A stretch of DNA of 64,000 nt from Aegilops tauschii subsp. strangulata (taxonomy: Eukaryota; Streptophyta; Magnoliopsida; Poales; Poaceae): the NCBI RefSeq assembly GCF_002575655.3, contig NC_053041.3, forward strand, positions 378,059,054 through 378,123,053. The letters run 5' to 3'. The notes under the pieces are model-generated. The model made no database searches, was not told the DNA's origin, and was given only the letters and a program-made list of their open reading frames with translations. Below, one piece after another: positions 22,774-36,101 of this stretch. Numbering within the stretch: position 1 is the first letter of the stretch; every line of letters begins with the position of its first letter. The position numbers and the translations under genes are program-made.

Positions 22774-25700
22774 CTAGGTTATTGATCCCACTTTCAATAT
22801 GCATCCAGATTGAGACTCAGAGTCAACCGGATCAGTGTCAAAGCTTGCATCGACGTAACCCTTTACGATGAACTCTTTTGTCACTTTCATAACCGAGAAA
22901 CATATCCTTATTCCACTAAAGATAATTTTGACCGCTGTCCAGTGATCCACTCCTGGATCACTATTGTACCCTCTTGCCAAACTCATGGTGAGGTACACAA
23001 TAGGTCTGGTACACAGCATGGCATACTTTATAGAACCTATGACCGAGGCATAGGGAATGACTTTCATTCTCTTTCTATTTTCTGCCGCGGTCGTGTTTTG
23101 AGTCTTACTCAACTTCACACCTTGCAACACAGGCAAGAACTCCTTCTTTTATTGTTCCATTTTGAACTACTTCAAGATCTTATCAAGCATCTTGATCTAT
23201 CTCTATAGATCATGATGCTCAATGTGTAAGCAGCTTCACCGAGGTCTTTCTTTGACAAACTCCTTTCAAACACTCCTTTATGCTTTCCAGAAAATTCTAC
23301 ATCATTTCCGATCACATATAATTATCAAAAAGGCTGTAGTGCTCCCACTCACTTTCTTGTAAATACAGGCTTCATCATAAGTTTGTATAAAACCATATGC
23401 TTTGATCACCTCATCAAAGCGTATATTCGAACTCCGAGATGCTTGCACCAGTCCATAGATGGACCGCTGGAGCTTGCACACTTTGTTAGCACCTTTAGGA
23501 TCGACAAAACCTTCTGGTTGCATCATATACAACTCTTCTTTAAGAAATCCATTAAGGAATACAGTTTTGACATCCGTTTGCCAGATTTCATAAAATGTGG
23601 CAATTGCTAACATGATTCGGACAGACTTAAGCATCGCTACGAGTGACAAAATCTCATTGTTGTCAACACCTTGAACTTGTCAAAAACATTTTTGCGACAA
23701 TTCGAGCTTTGTAGATAGTAACACTACCATCATCGTCTGTCTTCCTCTTGAAGATCCATTTATTCTCAATGGCTTGCCTATCATGGGGCAAGTCCACCCA
23801 AGTCCATACTTTGTTCTCATACATCGATCCCATCTCAGATTTCATCGCCTCAAGCCATTTTGTGGAATCTGGGCTCATCATCGCTTCCTCATAGTTCGTA
23901 GGTTCATCATGGTCAAGTAATATGATCTCCAGAACAGGATTAACGTATCACTTTGGTGCGGAACGTGCTCTGGTTGACCTACGAGGTTCGGTAGTAACTT
24001 GATCTGAAGTTTCATGATCATTATCATTAGCTTCCTCACTAGTTGGTGTATGCATCACAGGAACGATTTTCTTGTGATGAGCTACTTTCCAATTCGAGAG
24101 AAGGTACATTTACCTCATCAAGTTCTACTTTCCTCCCACTCACTTCTTTTGAGAGAAACTCCTTCTCTAGAAAGGATCCATTCTTAGCAACAAATATCTT
24201 GCCTTCGGATCTGTGATAGAAGGTGTACCCAACAATTTCTTTTGGGTATCCGATAAAGATTCATTTCTCCGATTCGGGTTCAAGCTTATCATGCTGAAGC
24301 TTTTTCACATAAGCATCGCAACCCCAAACTTTAAGAAACGACAGCTTAGGTTTCTTGCTAAACCACAGTTCATACAGCGTCATCTCAACGGATTTAGATG
24401 GTGCCCTATTTAACGCGAATGCTGCCGTCTCTAATGCATAATCCCAAAATGATAGTGGTAAATAGGTAAGAGACATCATAGATCGCACCATATCCAATAA
24501 AGTACGATTACGACGTTCGGACACACCATTACGCTGTGGTGTTCCAGGTGGCGTGAGTTGTGAAACTATTCCACATTATTTTAAATGAAGGCCAAACTCG
24601 TAACTCAAATACTTGCCTCCATGATCAGATCGTAGAAACTTTATTTTCTTGTTACGATGATTCTCCACTTCACTCTGAAATTCTTTGAACCTTTTCAAAT
24701 GTTTCAGACTTGTGTTTCATTAAGTAGATATACCCATATCTGCTCAAATCATCTGTGAAGGTCAGAAAATAATGATACCCACCGCGAGCCTCAACACTCA
24801 TTGGACCACATACATCAGTATGTATTATTTCCAACAAGTCGGTTGCTCGCTCCATTGTTCCGCAGATCGGAGTCTTAGTCATCTTGCCCATGAGGCATGG
24901 TTCGCAAGCATCAAGTGATTCCAAAAGTCCATCAGCATGGAGTTTCTTCATGCGCTTTACACCAATATGATCTAAACGGCAGTGCCACAAATAAGTTGCA
25001 CTATCATTATTAACTTTGCATCTTTTGGCATCAATATTATGAATATGTGTATCACTATGATCGAGATTCAATAAACCATTTATATTAAGTGTATGACCAT
25101 AGAAGGTTTTATTCATGTAAACAGAACAACAATTATTCTTTGACTTAGATGAATAACCGTATTACAATAAACATGATCCAATCATATTCATGCTCAACGC
25201 AAACACCAAATAACATTTATTTTAGGTTCAACACTAATCCTGAAGGTACAAGGAGTGTGCGATGGTGATCTTATCAACCTTGGAATTACTTCCAACACAC
25301 ATCGTCACCTCGTCCTTAACTAGTCTCTGTTTATCTTGCAACTCCTATTTCAAGTTACTACTCTTAGCAACTGAACCAGTATCAAATACCGAGGGGTTGC
25401 TATAAACACTATTAAAGTACACATCAATAATATGTATATCAAATATACCTTTGTTCACTTTGCTATCCTTCTTATCCGCCAAGTTTTTAGGGCAGTTCCG
25501 CTTCCAGTGACCATTTCCTTTGCAGTAGAAGCACTCAGTTTCAGGCTTGGGTCTAGCTTTGTGCTTCTTCATGGGAGTGGCAACTTGTTTGCCATTCTTC
25601 TTGAAGTTCCCTTTCTTTCCCCTGCCCTTTTACTTGAAACTAGTGGTCTTGTCAACCATCAACACTTGATGCTTTCTCTTGATTTCTACCTTCGCCAATT

Positions 25701-26290
25701 TTAGCATCGTGAAGAGCTTGGGAATGGTGTCCGTTATACCTTGCATATTTATAGTTCATCACGAAGTTCTAGTAACTTGGTGATAGTGACTAGAGAACTC
25801 TGCCAATCACTATTTTATCTAGAAAATTAACTCCCACTTGATTCAAGCAATTGTAGTACCCAGACAATCTGAGCACATGCTCACTGGTTGAGCTATTCTC
25901 CTCCATCTTGTAGGCAAAGTACTTTCAGAGGTCTCATACCTCTTGACACGGGCATGATTCTAAAATACGGATTTCAGCTCTTGGAACATCTTATATGCTC
26001 TGTAGTGTTCAAAACATTTTTTAAGTCCCGGTTCTAAGCCGTAAAGCATGGTGCACTAAACTATCAAGTAGTCATCATACCGAGCTTGCAAAATGTTTAT
26101 AACGTCTGCATCTGCTCCTGCAACAGGTTCGTCACCTAGTGGTGCATCAAGGACATAATTCTTCTGTGCAGCAATGAGGACAATCCTCAGATCACAGACC
26201 CAATCCGCATCATTGCTACTATCATCCTTCAACTTAGTTTTCTCTAGGAACATATCAAAAATAAACGGGGAGCTACATCGCAAGCTATTG
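22774..26290 (-). pseudogene. Gag-pol remnants of element A
   Basis: Reading down the minus strand, the gag N-terminal part is at 26283-26056. The zinc knuckle CFYCKGNGHWKRNC (C-X2-C-X4-H-X4-C) is near 25533-25492. The protease DTGS follows, integrase is at 25116-24261 with an LWHCRLDHIG zinc-region motif, RT pieces are at 23881-23663 and 23649-23302, and an RNase H piece is at 23136-22774. The order is Copia. The frame changes repeatedly between pieces and no complete domain set lies in one frame. I could not find an intact YVDD motif. Confidence 0.87.
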
Positions 26291-27502
26291 ATCTACAACA
26301 TAGATATGCAAATACTATCAGGACTAAGTTCATGATAAATTTAAGTTCAATTAATCATATTACTTTAGAACTCCCACTTACATAGACATCCCTCTAGTCA
26401 TCTAAATGATCACGTGATCCATATCAACTAAACCATGTCCGATCATCACGTGAGATGGAGTAGTTTTCAATGGTGAACATCACTATGTTGATCATATCTA
26501 CTATATGATTCACGTTCGACCTTTCGGTCTCAGTGTTCCGAGGCCATATCCGCATATGCTAGGCTCCTCAAGTTTAACCCGAGTATTCTGCGTGTGCAAA
26601 ACTGGCTTGCACCCATTGTATGTGAACGTAGAGCTTATCACACCTGATCATCACGTGGTGTATCGGCACGACGAACTGTAGCAATGGTGCATACTCAGGG
26701 AGAACACTTGTACCTTGAAATTTAGTGAGGGATCATCTTATAATGCTACCGCCATACTAAGCAAAATAAGATGCATAAAGGATAAACATCACATGCAATC
26801 AAAATAAATGATATGATATGGCCATCATCATCTTGTGCCTTTGATCTCCATCTCCAAAGCACCATCATGATCACCATCATCACCGGATTGACACCTTGAT
26901 CTCCATCGTAGCATCGTTGTCGTCTCGCCAACTATTGCTTCTACGACTATCGCTACCGCTTAGTGATAAAGTAAAGCAATTACATGGTGATTGCATTTCA
27001 TACAATAAAGCGACAACAATAAGGCTCCTGCCAGTTGCCGATAACTTTTACAAAACATGATCATCTCATACAACAATTTATATATCATCACGTCTTGACC
27101 ATATCACATCACAACATGCCCTACAAAAACAAGTTAGACGGCCTCTACTTTGTTGTTGCAAGTTTTACATGGCTGCTACGGGCTTCTAGCAAGAACCGTT
27201 CTTACCTACGCATCAAATCCACAATGATTTTTTGTCAAGTGTGTTGTTTTAACCTTCAACAAGGACCGGGCGTAGTCAAACTCGATTAAACTAAAGTTGG
27301 AGAAACAGACACCCGCTAGCCACCTGTGTGCAAAGCACGTCGGTAGAACCAGTCTCATGAACGCGGTCATGTAATGTCGGTCCGGGCCACTTCATCCAAC
27401 AATACTGCCGAATCAAAGTAAGACGTTGCTGGTAAGCAGTATGACTATTATCGCCCACAACTCATTGTGTTCTACTCGAGCATACAACATCTATGCATAG
27501 AC

Positions 27503-27517
27503 TTGGCTCTGATACCA
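27503..27517 (-). promoter_or_regulatory. Primer-binding site of element A
   Basis: On the minus strand this reads TGGTATCAGAGCC, an exact match to the initiator tRNA-Met primer site. It is separated from the 5' LTR by one base. The noncoding leader runs from here down to about 26300. Confidence 0.9.
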
Positions 27518-27518
27518 C

Positions 27519-29253
27519 TGTTGGGGAACGCAGTATTTCAAAAAATTTACCTACGATCACGCAATATCTATCTAGGAGATGCATAGCAATGAGACATGAG
27601 AGTGTGTCCACGTACCCTCGTAGATCGAAAGCGGAAGCGTTTAGTAACGTGGTTGATGTAGTCGAACGTCTTCACGATCCAACCGATCCAAGTGCCAAAC
27701 ATACGGCACCTCCGTGTTCAGCACACGTTCAGCACGATGATGTTCCTCGAGCTCTTGATCCAGTTGAGGACGAGGGAGAGATCCGTCAGCACGATGGCGT
27801 GGTGAAGGTGATGATGAAGTTACCGGCACAGGGCTTCGCCTAAGCACTACGACGATATGACCGAGGTGTGTAACTGTGGACGGGGGCACCACACACGGCT
27901 AAGACAAATCTTGGAGTGCTTTTGGGGTGCCCCCTCCCACATATATAAAGGGGGGAGGAGAGGAGGCCGGCCCTAGAGGGGGCGCGCCAAGGGGGGAGTC
28001 CTACTTGGACTCCCGGCCCAAGTAGGATTCGCCCCCCTCCCTTTCCTATTCCAACTAGGAGAAGGAAGGGAAGGGAGAAGAGGGGAGAAGGAAAGAGGGG
28101 GCCCCCCCTCCTAGTCCAATTCGGACCAGCCCATGGGGGGGCGTGCGGCCACCCCTTGAGGCCCTCCTCTCCTTTCCACTAAAGCCCATTAAGGCCCATT
28201 ACTTCCCCGTGGGGTTCCGGTAACCTCCCGGTACTCCGAAATTCACCCGAAACAACCCGACCATTCGTGTCTGAATGTAACCTTCCAATATATGAATTTT
28301 TACCTCTCGACCATTTCGGGACTCCTCGTCATGTCCGTGATCTCATCCGGGACTCCGAACAAACTTCGGTCATCAAATCACATAACTCATAATACAAATC
28401 GTCATCGAACGTTAAGCGTGCGGACCCTACGGGTTCGAGAACTGTGTAGACATGACCGAGACACATCTCCGGTCAATAACCAATAGCGGAACCTGGATGC
28501 TCATATTGGCTCCTAGATATTCTACGAAGATCTTTATCGGTCAAACCGCATAACAACATACGTCATTCCCTTTGTCAACGGTATGTTACTTGCCCGAGAT
28601 TCGATCGTTGGTATCTTCATACCTAGTTCAATCTTGTTACCGGCTAGTCTCTTTACTCGTTCCGTAATGCCTCATCCCGAAACTAACTCATTAGTCACAT
28701 TGCTTGCAAGGCTTATAGTGATGTGCATTACCGAGAGGGCCCAGAGATACCTCTCCGATACTCGGAGTGACAAATCCTAATCTCGATCTATGCCAACCCA
28801 ACAAACACCTTCGGAGACATCTGTAGAGCATCTTTATAATCATCCAGTTATGTTGTGACGTTTGATAGCACACAAGGTGTTCCTCCGGTATTTGGGAGTT
28901 GCATAATCTCATAGTCAGAGGACCATGTATAAGTCATGAAGAAAGCAATAGCAATAAAACTCAACGATCATAATGCTAAGCTAACGGATGGGTCTTGTCC
29001 ATCACATCATTCTCTAATGATGTGATCCCGTTCATCAAATGACAACACATGTCTATGGCTTGGAAACTTAACCATCTTTGATTAACGAGCTAGTCAAGTA
29101 GAGGCATACTAGGGACACTCTGTTTGTCTATGTATTCACACATGTACTAAGTTTCCGGTTAATACAATTCTAGCATGAATAATAAACATTTATCATGATA
29201 TAAGAAAATTTAAGTAATAACTTTATTATTGCCTCTAGGGCATATTTCCTTCT
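27519..29253 (-). repeat. 5' LTR of element A
   Basis: It starts TGTTGGGGAACG on the plus strand and runs to CATATTTCCTTCT. It pairs with 13-1379 plus 22130-22476. A minus-strand TATA-like TTTATATATG lies near 27940. The last base is T instead of the expected A, and the flank ATATA resembles ATATT on the far side. Short ORFs in it match those in the other LTRs and are not genes. Confidence 0.9.
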
Positions 29254-30573
29254 ATATATTTTGGTAAGGCGCGCGCCGGCTGCCATCCAAACAACCCCTT
29301 AGTTCATGTCAAAAGTCTCGACTAAATTCCATAGTGATATATGTTTCCTGACTGGTTCAGGTCCACCTGGAGTCCCACTCAAGGAATACCCTCCAAAATT
29401 GTGTCAGGATTAGAACATAGACTATGGTGCTTCGAGCCCCAAGGGGTTCGGTGTCCAATTGATGGCCCATTGGAGGCGTACCGCAGCTGCCCTTCACTCC
29501 GGTGTATCTCGGTGGTTGTGGATCTTTGAAGGTCAACCACCAAAACCCTTTCATGTTGTGGTGCTTTGGTCCCAGATTAGTGGAGGACTGAAAAGTGGCC
29601 CGCTGGAGGTGCACTATATTTGTTTCTTATTTGGGCTTTATCCAAATGGTAACGAGTCCCTAGGGGTCAATCACGGAAGTCGTAAGTAAAATGTGTGCAC
29701 GCGTCAGGTGGCTTCGCTCACGAAAGTCAGGCCAGGCTGTCACCATCGTTCGCCCCTACATGTCATGTCGCGGACGCAAGCTGAGCACGCACGAGCAGCA
29801 GGCTCAGCGTGCGACAGTTGGGTGGTTGGAGAGGGCCATCCAGCAAGGGCCACGACGGTGAGTTAGTCGCCCACGAGGGCCATTTAGCCTGGGGCTGCGA
29901 TGGCGAGTTAGCCTCCCACGAGGGCCATTTAGACAGGGGTCGCGACGACAGGAGGTCGGCTGGCCAGCACCTCCACACATCTGAATGCGGCCCCAAGGGT
30001 TGTTCGGTCTCTTTCTTAAGGTGGATGTGTTTTCCTATAAGTCTGTTGTTTTATGCCACACGTCGGTATGGTCGAATACGTATGAAAGGCTTTGCTTCGT
30101 AGCTCCTGCTCCGAAGCGCTCTTTGCCCGTGTCGGCATGGTCGAACACGTCTCCAGCCTCTCCCTTCTCGCACGTTTCCAGCCTTTGCCTTCAAGCATGA
30201 ATGTGCAACCTCCCCTGCTCTATGGCGTCTAAAACTGTGAATTTCAACTCGGCCAGTGTACTGTGTCTATCTCAGGTGGTTACCTCCTTTCCTGTAGTGT
30301 TTGTGGCCATGTTCTCTTCTGTTTGACATCTTTTTCCTTTCAACGTGCCACCGCAAGACACACTGTTTCCTCTGTTCATTTTTGTTGTCGGTTTGGCATC
30401 GCGTTTTAAATGCCGGCCATGTTTTAGGCCATGGCACGTTTCTTATTGCTGCAGCAATCGGATGGGGGTTTATATAGGTGCTAGTCATAATGGTTGGCCT
30501 TTAGTTTCGGGATTGCATTGACATTAATGGTATGAACCGATGTGGTGATGGGTTTAGTCCTTGGGGTTGCTCT
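29254..30573. other. Unassigned segment between elements A and C
   Basis: I recognise no gene or transposon in these 1.3 kb. The visible features are a GC-rich start, an imperfect 45-bp tandem repeat at 29831-29958, and a weaker pair of 20-bp repeats near 30062 and 30131 (GTCGGTATGGTCGAA-like). All ORFs are under 100 codons and look random. It continues at 47694 on the far side of element C, so it is older host sequence or an older transposon. Confidence 0.5.
29831..29958 (+). repeat. Imperfect 45-bp tandem repeat
   Basis: Units start GAGGGCCATC/T at 29831, 29875 and 29920. They share a GGGGCTGCGATGGCGAGTTAG-like body and differ at several positions. The third unit is incomplete. No function is apparent. 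Confidence 0.7.
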
Positions 30574-32316
30574 TGTTGGGGAACGTAGTATTTCAAAAAA
30601 TTTGCCTACGATCACGCAAGATCTATCTAGGAGAAGCATAGCAACGGGCGGGGAGAGTGTGTCCACGTACCCTCGTAGACCGAAAGCGGAAGCGTTTAGT
30701 AACGTGATTGATGTAGTCGAACGTCTTCGCGATTCAACCGATCCAAGTACGGAATGCATGGCACCTCCGTGATCTGCACACGTTCAGCTCAATGACGTCC
30801 CTCGAACTCTTGATCCAGTTGAGGCGAAGGGAGAGTTTTCTTAGCACGACGGCGTGGTGACGGTGATGATGGAGTTACCGGCGCAGGGCTTCGCCTAAGC
30901 ACTACGACGATATGACCGAGGTGTGTATCTGTGGAGGGGGGCACCGCACACGGCTAAAAGATCAACTTGTGTGTCTATGGGGTGTCCCCCTCCCCTGTAT
31001 ATAAAGGAGGGGAGGAGGAGGCCGGCCAACAAGGGGCGCACCAGGGAGAGGGGAGTCCTACTAGGACTCCATTCCTAGTAGGATTCGACCCCACCCTTTT
31101 TTCCTTCTACCGGAGGGGGAAAAGAGGAAGGAGAGGGAGTAGGAGAAGGAAAGGGGGGTGACGCCCCCTTCCCAAGTCCAATTCAGCCTCCTCCCTTGTG
31201 GGGGCGCACCAGCCCCTTGTGGGCTGGTTAGCCTCCCTCCTATGGCCCATAAGGCCCATATCTTTCCCCGGGGGGTTCCGGTAACCTCCTAGTACTCAGA
31301 AAAAAATACCCGAATCACTCAAAACCATTCTGATGTCCGAATGCAACCTTCCAATATATGAATCTTTACCTCTCGACCATTTTGAGACACCTCGTCATGT
31401 CCGTGATATCATCCGGGACTTCAAACAAACTTCGGTACATCAAATCACATAACTCATAATACAACTCGTCATCAAACGTTAAGCGTGCGGACCCTACGGG
31501 TTCGAGAACTATGTAGACATGACCGAGACACATCTCTGGTCAATAACCAATAGCGGAACCTGGATGCTCATATTGGCTCCTACATATTCTATGAAGATCT
31601 TTATCGGTCAAACCGCATAACAACATACGTTGTTCCCTTTGTCATCGGTATGTTACTTGCTCGAGATTCAATTGTCGGTATCATCATACCTAGCTGAATC
31701 TCGTTACCGGCAAGTCTCTTTACTCGTTCCATAATGCATCATCCGCAACTAACTCATTAGTCACATTGCTTGCAAGGCTTATAGTGATGTGCATTACCGA
31801 GAGGGCCCAGAGATACCTCTCCGATACACGGAGTGACAAATCCTAATATCGATCTATGCCAACCCAACAAACACCTTTGGAGACACCTGTAGATCTTTAT
31901 AATCACCCAGTTAGGTTGTGACGTTTGATAGCACACAAGGTGTTCCTCCGGTATTCGGGAGTTGCATAATCTCATAGTCAGAGGAACATGTATAAGTCAT
32001 GAAGAAAGCAATAGCAATAAAACTCAAGATCATAATGCTAAGCTAATGGATGGATCTTGTCCATCACATCATTCTCTAATGATGTGATCCCGTTCATCAA
32101 ATGACAACACATGTCTATGGTCAGGAAACTTAACCATCTTTGATTAATGAGCTAGTCAAATAGAGGCATACTAGGGACACTCTGTTTTGTCTATGTATTC
32201 ACACATGTACTAAGTTTCTGGTTAATACAATTCTTGCATGAATAATAAACATTTATCATGATATAAGGAAATATAAATAACAAATTTATTATTGCCTCTA
32301 GGGCATATTTCTTTCA
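30574..32316 (-). repeat. 3' LTR of element C
   Basis: This 1743-bp LTR starts TGTTGGGGAACG and ends TTTCTTTCA on the plus strand. It is the longer of the pair and retains a block at about 31059-31180 that is missing from the 5' LTR. Next to it on the inner side is the purine tract GTCTCCCACTTGC (reverse complement GCAAGTGGGAGAC). Confidence 0.92.
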
Positions 32317-33393
32317 GTCTCCCACTTGCACTAGAGTCAATAATCTAGTTCACATCGCCATGTGATTTAACACCAATAGTTCACATCGTCATGTGATTTA
32401 ACACTCTATAGTTCACATCGCCATGTGACCAATACGTAGAGGGTTTACTAGAGTCAATAATCTAGTTCACATCGCCATGTGATTAACACCCAAGAGTACT
32501 AAGGTGTGATCATGTTTTGCTTGTGAGAGAAGTTTATTCAACGGGTCTGCCACATTCAGATCCGTATGTTTTTTGCAAATTTCTATACAATGCTCTGCAC
32601 GGAGCTACTCTAGCTAATTGCTCCCACTTTCAATATGTATCCAGATTCAGACTTAGAGTCATCCAGATCGATGTCAAAGCTTGCATCGACGTAACTCTTT
32701 ATGACGAATTCTTTGTCACCTCCATAACCGAGAAACACTTCCTTATTCCACTAAGGATAATTTTGACCGTTGTTCAGTGATCCACTCCTGGATCACCATT
32801 GTCCCCTCTTGCCAAACTCATGGTGAGGTACACAATAGGTCTGGTACACAACATAGCATACTTTATAGAACCTATTACTGAGGCATAGGGAATTACTTTT
32901 CATTCTCTTTCTATTTTCTGCTGTGGTCGGGTTTTGAGTCTTTACTCAACTTCACACCTTGCAACACAGGCAAGAACTCCTTCTTTGATTGTTCCATTTT
33001 GAATTACTTCAAAAACTTGTCAAGGTATGTACTCATTGAAAAAATTTATCAAGCGTCTTGATCTATCTCTATAGATCTTGATGCTCAATATGTAAGCAGC
33101 TTCACCGAGGTCTTTCTTTGAAAAACTCCTTTCAAACACTCCTTTATGCTTTCCAAAAAATTCTACAATATTTCCGATCAACAACATGTCATTCACATAT
33201 ACTTACCTGAAATGTTGTAGTGCTCACACTCACTTTCTTGTAAATACAGGCTTCACCACAAGTCTGTATAAAACTATATATGCTTTGATCAAATCATCAA
33301 AGCGTATATTCCAACTCCGAGATGCTTGCACCAGTCCATAGATGGATCGCTGGAGCTTGCACACTTTGTTAGCACCTTTAGGATTGACAAAAC

Positions 33394-36101
33394 TGTAACG
33401 CCCACGATGCGGCTATATCTCCCACGTGTCGAGGCACGACTTAGAGGCATAACCGCATAGTGGTTTTGTCGCAAGAAGGGTCATCTTCACACAATCCCAT
33501 GTAATGAACAAGAATGGGATAAAGAGTTGGCTTACAATCGCCACTTCACACAATACATAAATATCATTCATACATCATCCAAAATACAAACATATGGACC
33601 GACTACGGCCAAAATCCAGATGAAAATAAGACAACCCCAAATGCTAGATCCCCGATCGTCCCAACTGGGCTCCACTACTGATCATCAAGAAAAGACACAT
33701 AGTAACGACCACGTTCCTCGTCGAACTCCCACTTGAGATCGACGCCATCATCTGCACTGGCATCGTCGGCACCTGCAACTGTTTGGAAGTATCTGTGAGT
33801 CACGAGGACTCAGCAATCTCACACCCGCGAGATCAAGACTATTTAAGCTTATAGGACAAAGAGGTGCAAAGAGGTGGAGCTGCAGCGGCAAAAGCATATA
33901 TGGTGGCTAACTTGCGCAAATGAGAGCGAGAAGAGAAGCAACGGAACGGACGTCATCTAGCAATGATCAAGAAGTGATCCTGAACACCTACTTACGTCAT
34001 CCATAACACAGACCGTGTTCACTTCCCGGACTCCGCCGAGAAGAGACCATCACGGCTACACACGCACTTGGTGTATTTTAATTGGGTCAAGTGACAAGTT
34101 ATCTACAACCGGACATTAACAAATTCCCATCTGCCTCATAACCGCGGGCACGGCTTTCGAAAGATAATACCCTGCAGGGGTGTCCCAACTTAGCCCATCA
34201 TAAGCTCTCACGGTCAACGAAGGATAAACCTTCTCCCGGAAAGACCCGATCAGTCTCGGAATCCCCGTTTACAAGACATCTCGACAATGGTAAAACAAGA
34301 CCAGCAAAGCCACCCGAATGTGCCGACAAATCCCGATAGGAGCTGCACATATCTCGTTCTCAGGGCACACCGGATGAGACATCCTACGAGTAAAACCAGA
34401 CCTCGAGTTTCCAGGAGGGGGCCCCGCAGTCTGCTCAGTTCGGACCAACACTCGAAGGAGCACTGGCCCGGGGGGGGGGGGGGTTAAAATAAGATGACCC
34501 TCGGGCTCGCGAAAACCCGGGGGAAAGGTTTAGGTAGCAAATGGTAAAACCAAGGTTGGGCCTTGCTGGAGGAGTTTTATTCAAGGCGAACTGTCAAGGG
34601 GGTTCCATGGATCTCTCTGTAGCATCAAGTTTACATGGCAACAAAATTACAGCAGACTAGGACTTAGAGAAATCAGCAAGTCCCTGAAATCAGAAATATT
34701 ACGGGACCTACTTTGCATGCTTGTGCTAGTCACCACAGAGATCACAAAAATACATGGGCTACACCAATGGAAAGATGGCATGGCATAATTCAAAACACAT
34801 GTAGAGCTCATGCTCAAAAGATGCACAGAATAAATGATACAAAAATGACAAATCTCCAAGTTCTGATAAGAACCAGAGATTAACAGCAACTAGCCCTCTT
34901 CCAACGAAGATTTGGGCATCAAGATGACCTCTAATGAACATGGTGCAATTGAACAAAATGAAGAGCATCACGAGACGAACAATTTTATATATTATACGCA
35001 CGAATCGAAGCTACATGCAAGAAGTTACGGCATCGGGAACAAGTGCATATGCTGGAAAATTTTAGGGACTTAGAAGATTTCGAGGGGGATTCGAGAGAAG
35101 TCAACGGCAGGCTCCCATACCAGATCCGATCGGAGGTCGCCCGAGCTCCTCGAGCCCGAGCTCGTCGGCGGCGAGGCAGGGGCCGGCGGGCCTGGCCGGA
35201 GGAGGAGAAGGCCGAGGGAGGAGAGGCGGCGCCGGAGGAGGGGGTCGCCGGCGGGTGCGGCGAGCGCCGGCGGCGGGCGCGCGGCGGCGGGGACGGGCGC
35301 GGCGGCGGCGGCGATGGCCGGCGATGGCGGCGCACTAGCCGGCGGCGGGGAAGGCGCGCGGGCGCGGAGGCGGCGGGCCGCGGGGGCCGGCGATGGGCCT
35401 GCGGGCCGGCGGCGGGGCGAGGCCGGAGGCGGCCACGTGGCGCTCGCGGGTTGGCCGGGCGGCGCGGCGGACGTGTCCGGCGCGGGCGGACACGTCCGGC
35501 GCGGCGCGGAGGGAGAGGGTTAGGGTTCGTCTGAAATTTCGTTTTTCGGGATGCCCACATATAAATAGGTAGGGGAAGCTAGGAGACTCCAAATGAGGTG
35601 CGGTTTTCGCCCACACGATCGTGATCGAACGACCTAGAGCATGGAAGAGAGTTTGGTGGGTTTTGGGCTGGTTTTAGAGGGGGTTTTTGCTGGACACTCA
35701 AATGGACTTTGCGGATGCCCGGTTAACCGTTGGAGTACCAAACGACCTCCGAATGGAACGAAACTTGACCGGTAGTCTCCGGGTGGTATATTAAGACCAC
35801 TTGACAAGCCTCGGTCCATTCCGAGAAAGTTTGACACACGCACACGAAAGAAAACAAGAGGGGTGCACCGGAGGAGATAGGAGCGCCGGATTGGAAAACG
35901 GACAACGGGGAAAATGCTCGGATGCATGAGACGAACACGTATGCGAATGCAATGCACATGATGACATGATATGAAAATGCATGACATGACAAAATACAAA
36001 ACGAAAGACAAAACCCGACAACGGAGGGAAAACATATCACATAGCCGAAAATGGCAAGAGTCGGAGTTACAAATATGGCAAGTTACATGCGGGGTGTTAC
36101 A
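33394..36101 (-). mobile_element. Solo-LTR-like insertion D (2.7 kb)
   Basis: It starts TGTAACGCCC, ends GGGTGTTACA and is flanked by perfect AAAAC at 33389-33393 and 36102-36106. TG...CA termini, a 5-bp duplication and no internal domains fit a solo LTR left by recombination. The family is unknown, possibly Gypsy. Minus orientation is favoured because that strand begins TGTAACACCCC and has TATTTATA near 35565 followed by a leader-like CCCTAACCCTCTCCC. A plus-strand TATAAATA at the same place leaves this open. It contains a run of about 15 G near 34470 and a GC-rich block at 35090-35520. Confidence 0.72.
35090..35520. other. Very GC-rich block inside D
   Basis: The 430 bp are dominated by GGCGGCG-type triplets and CpG. 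They are open in several frames on both strands, as any sequence of this composition would be. The translations are Ala/Arg/Gly/Pro-rich without domains, so I do not call a gene. It adjoins the putative LTR TATA element and probably represents the transcribed leader of the LTR. Confidence 0.55.

Larger units (their letters stand above)
13..29253 (-). mobile_element. BARE/WIS/Angela-like Copia element A, full length, interrupted
   Basis: Read on the minus strand this is a complete Ty1/Copia element. The 5' LTR lies at 27519-29253, with the tRNA-iMet primer site beside it. Gag-protease-integrase-RT-RNase H remnants run from about 26290 down to 22774. A purine tract is at about 22477-22492, and the 3' LTR is at 13-1379 plus 22130-22476. 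A Sirevirus split the 3' LTR. Without that insert and one duplicated pentamer the element is about 8.5 kb, the usual size for the family. Flanks read ATATT at 8-12 and ATATA at 29254-29258, so the target duplication matches 4 of 5. The final LTR base at 29253 is T where A is expected. Every coding part is broken. Confidence 0.88.

Noticed and set aside
34985..35560. Long overlapping ORFs on both strands in the GC-rich block (up to 191 codons)
   Set aside because: The products are low-complexity Ala/Arg/Gly/Pro sequences, open in several frames on both strands, with no domain. The block is inside a solo-LTR-like element.
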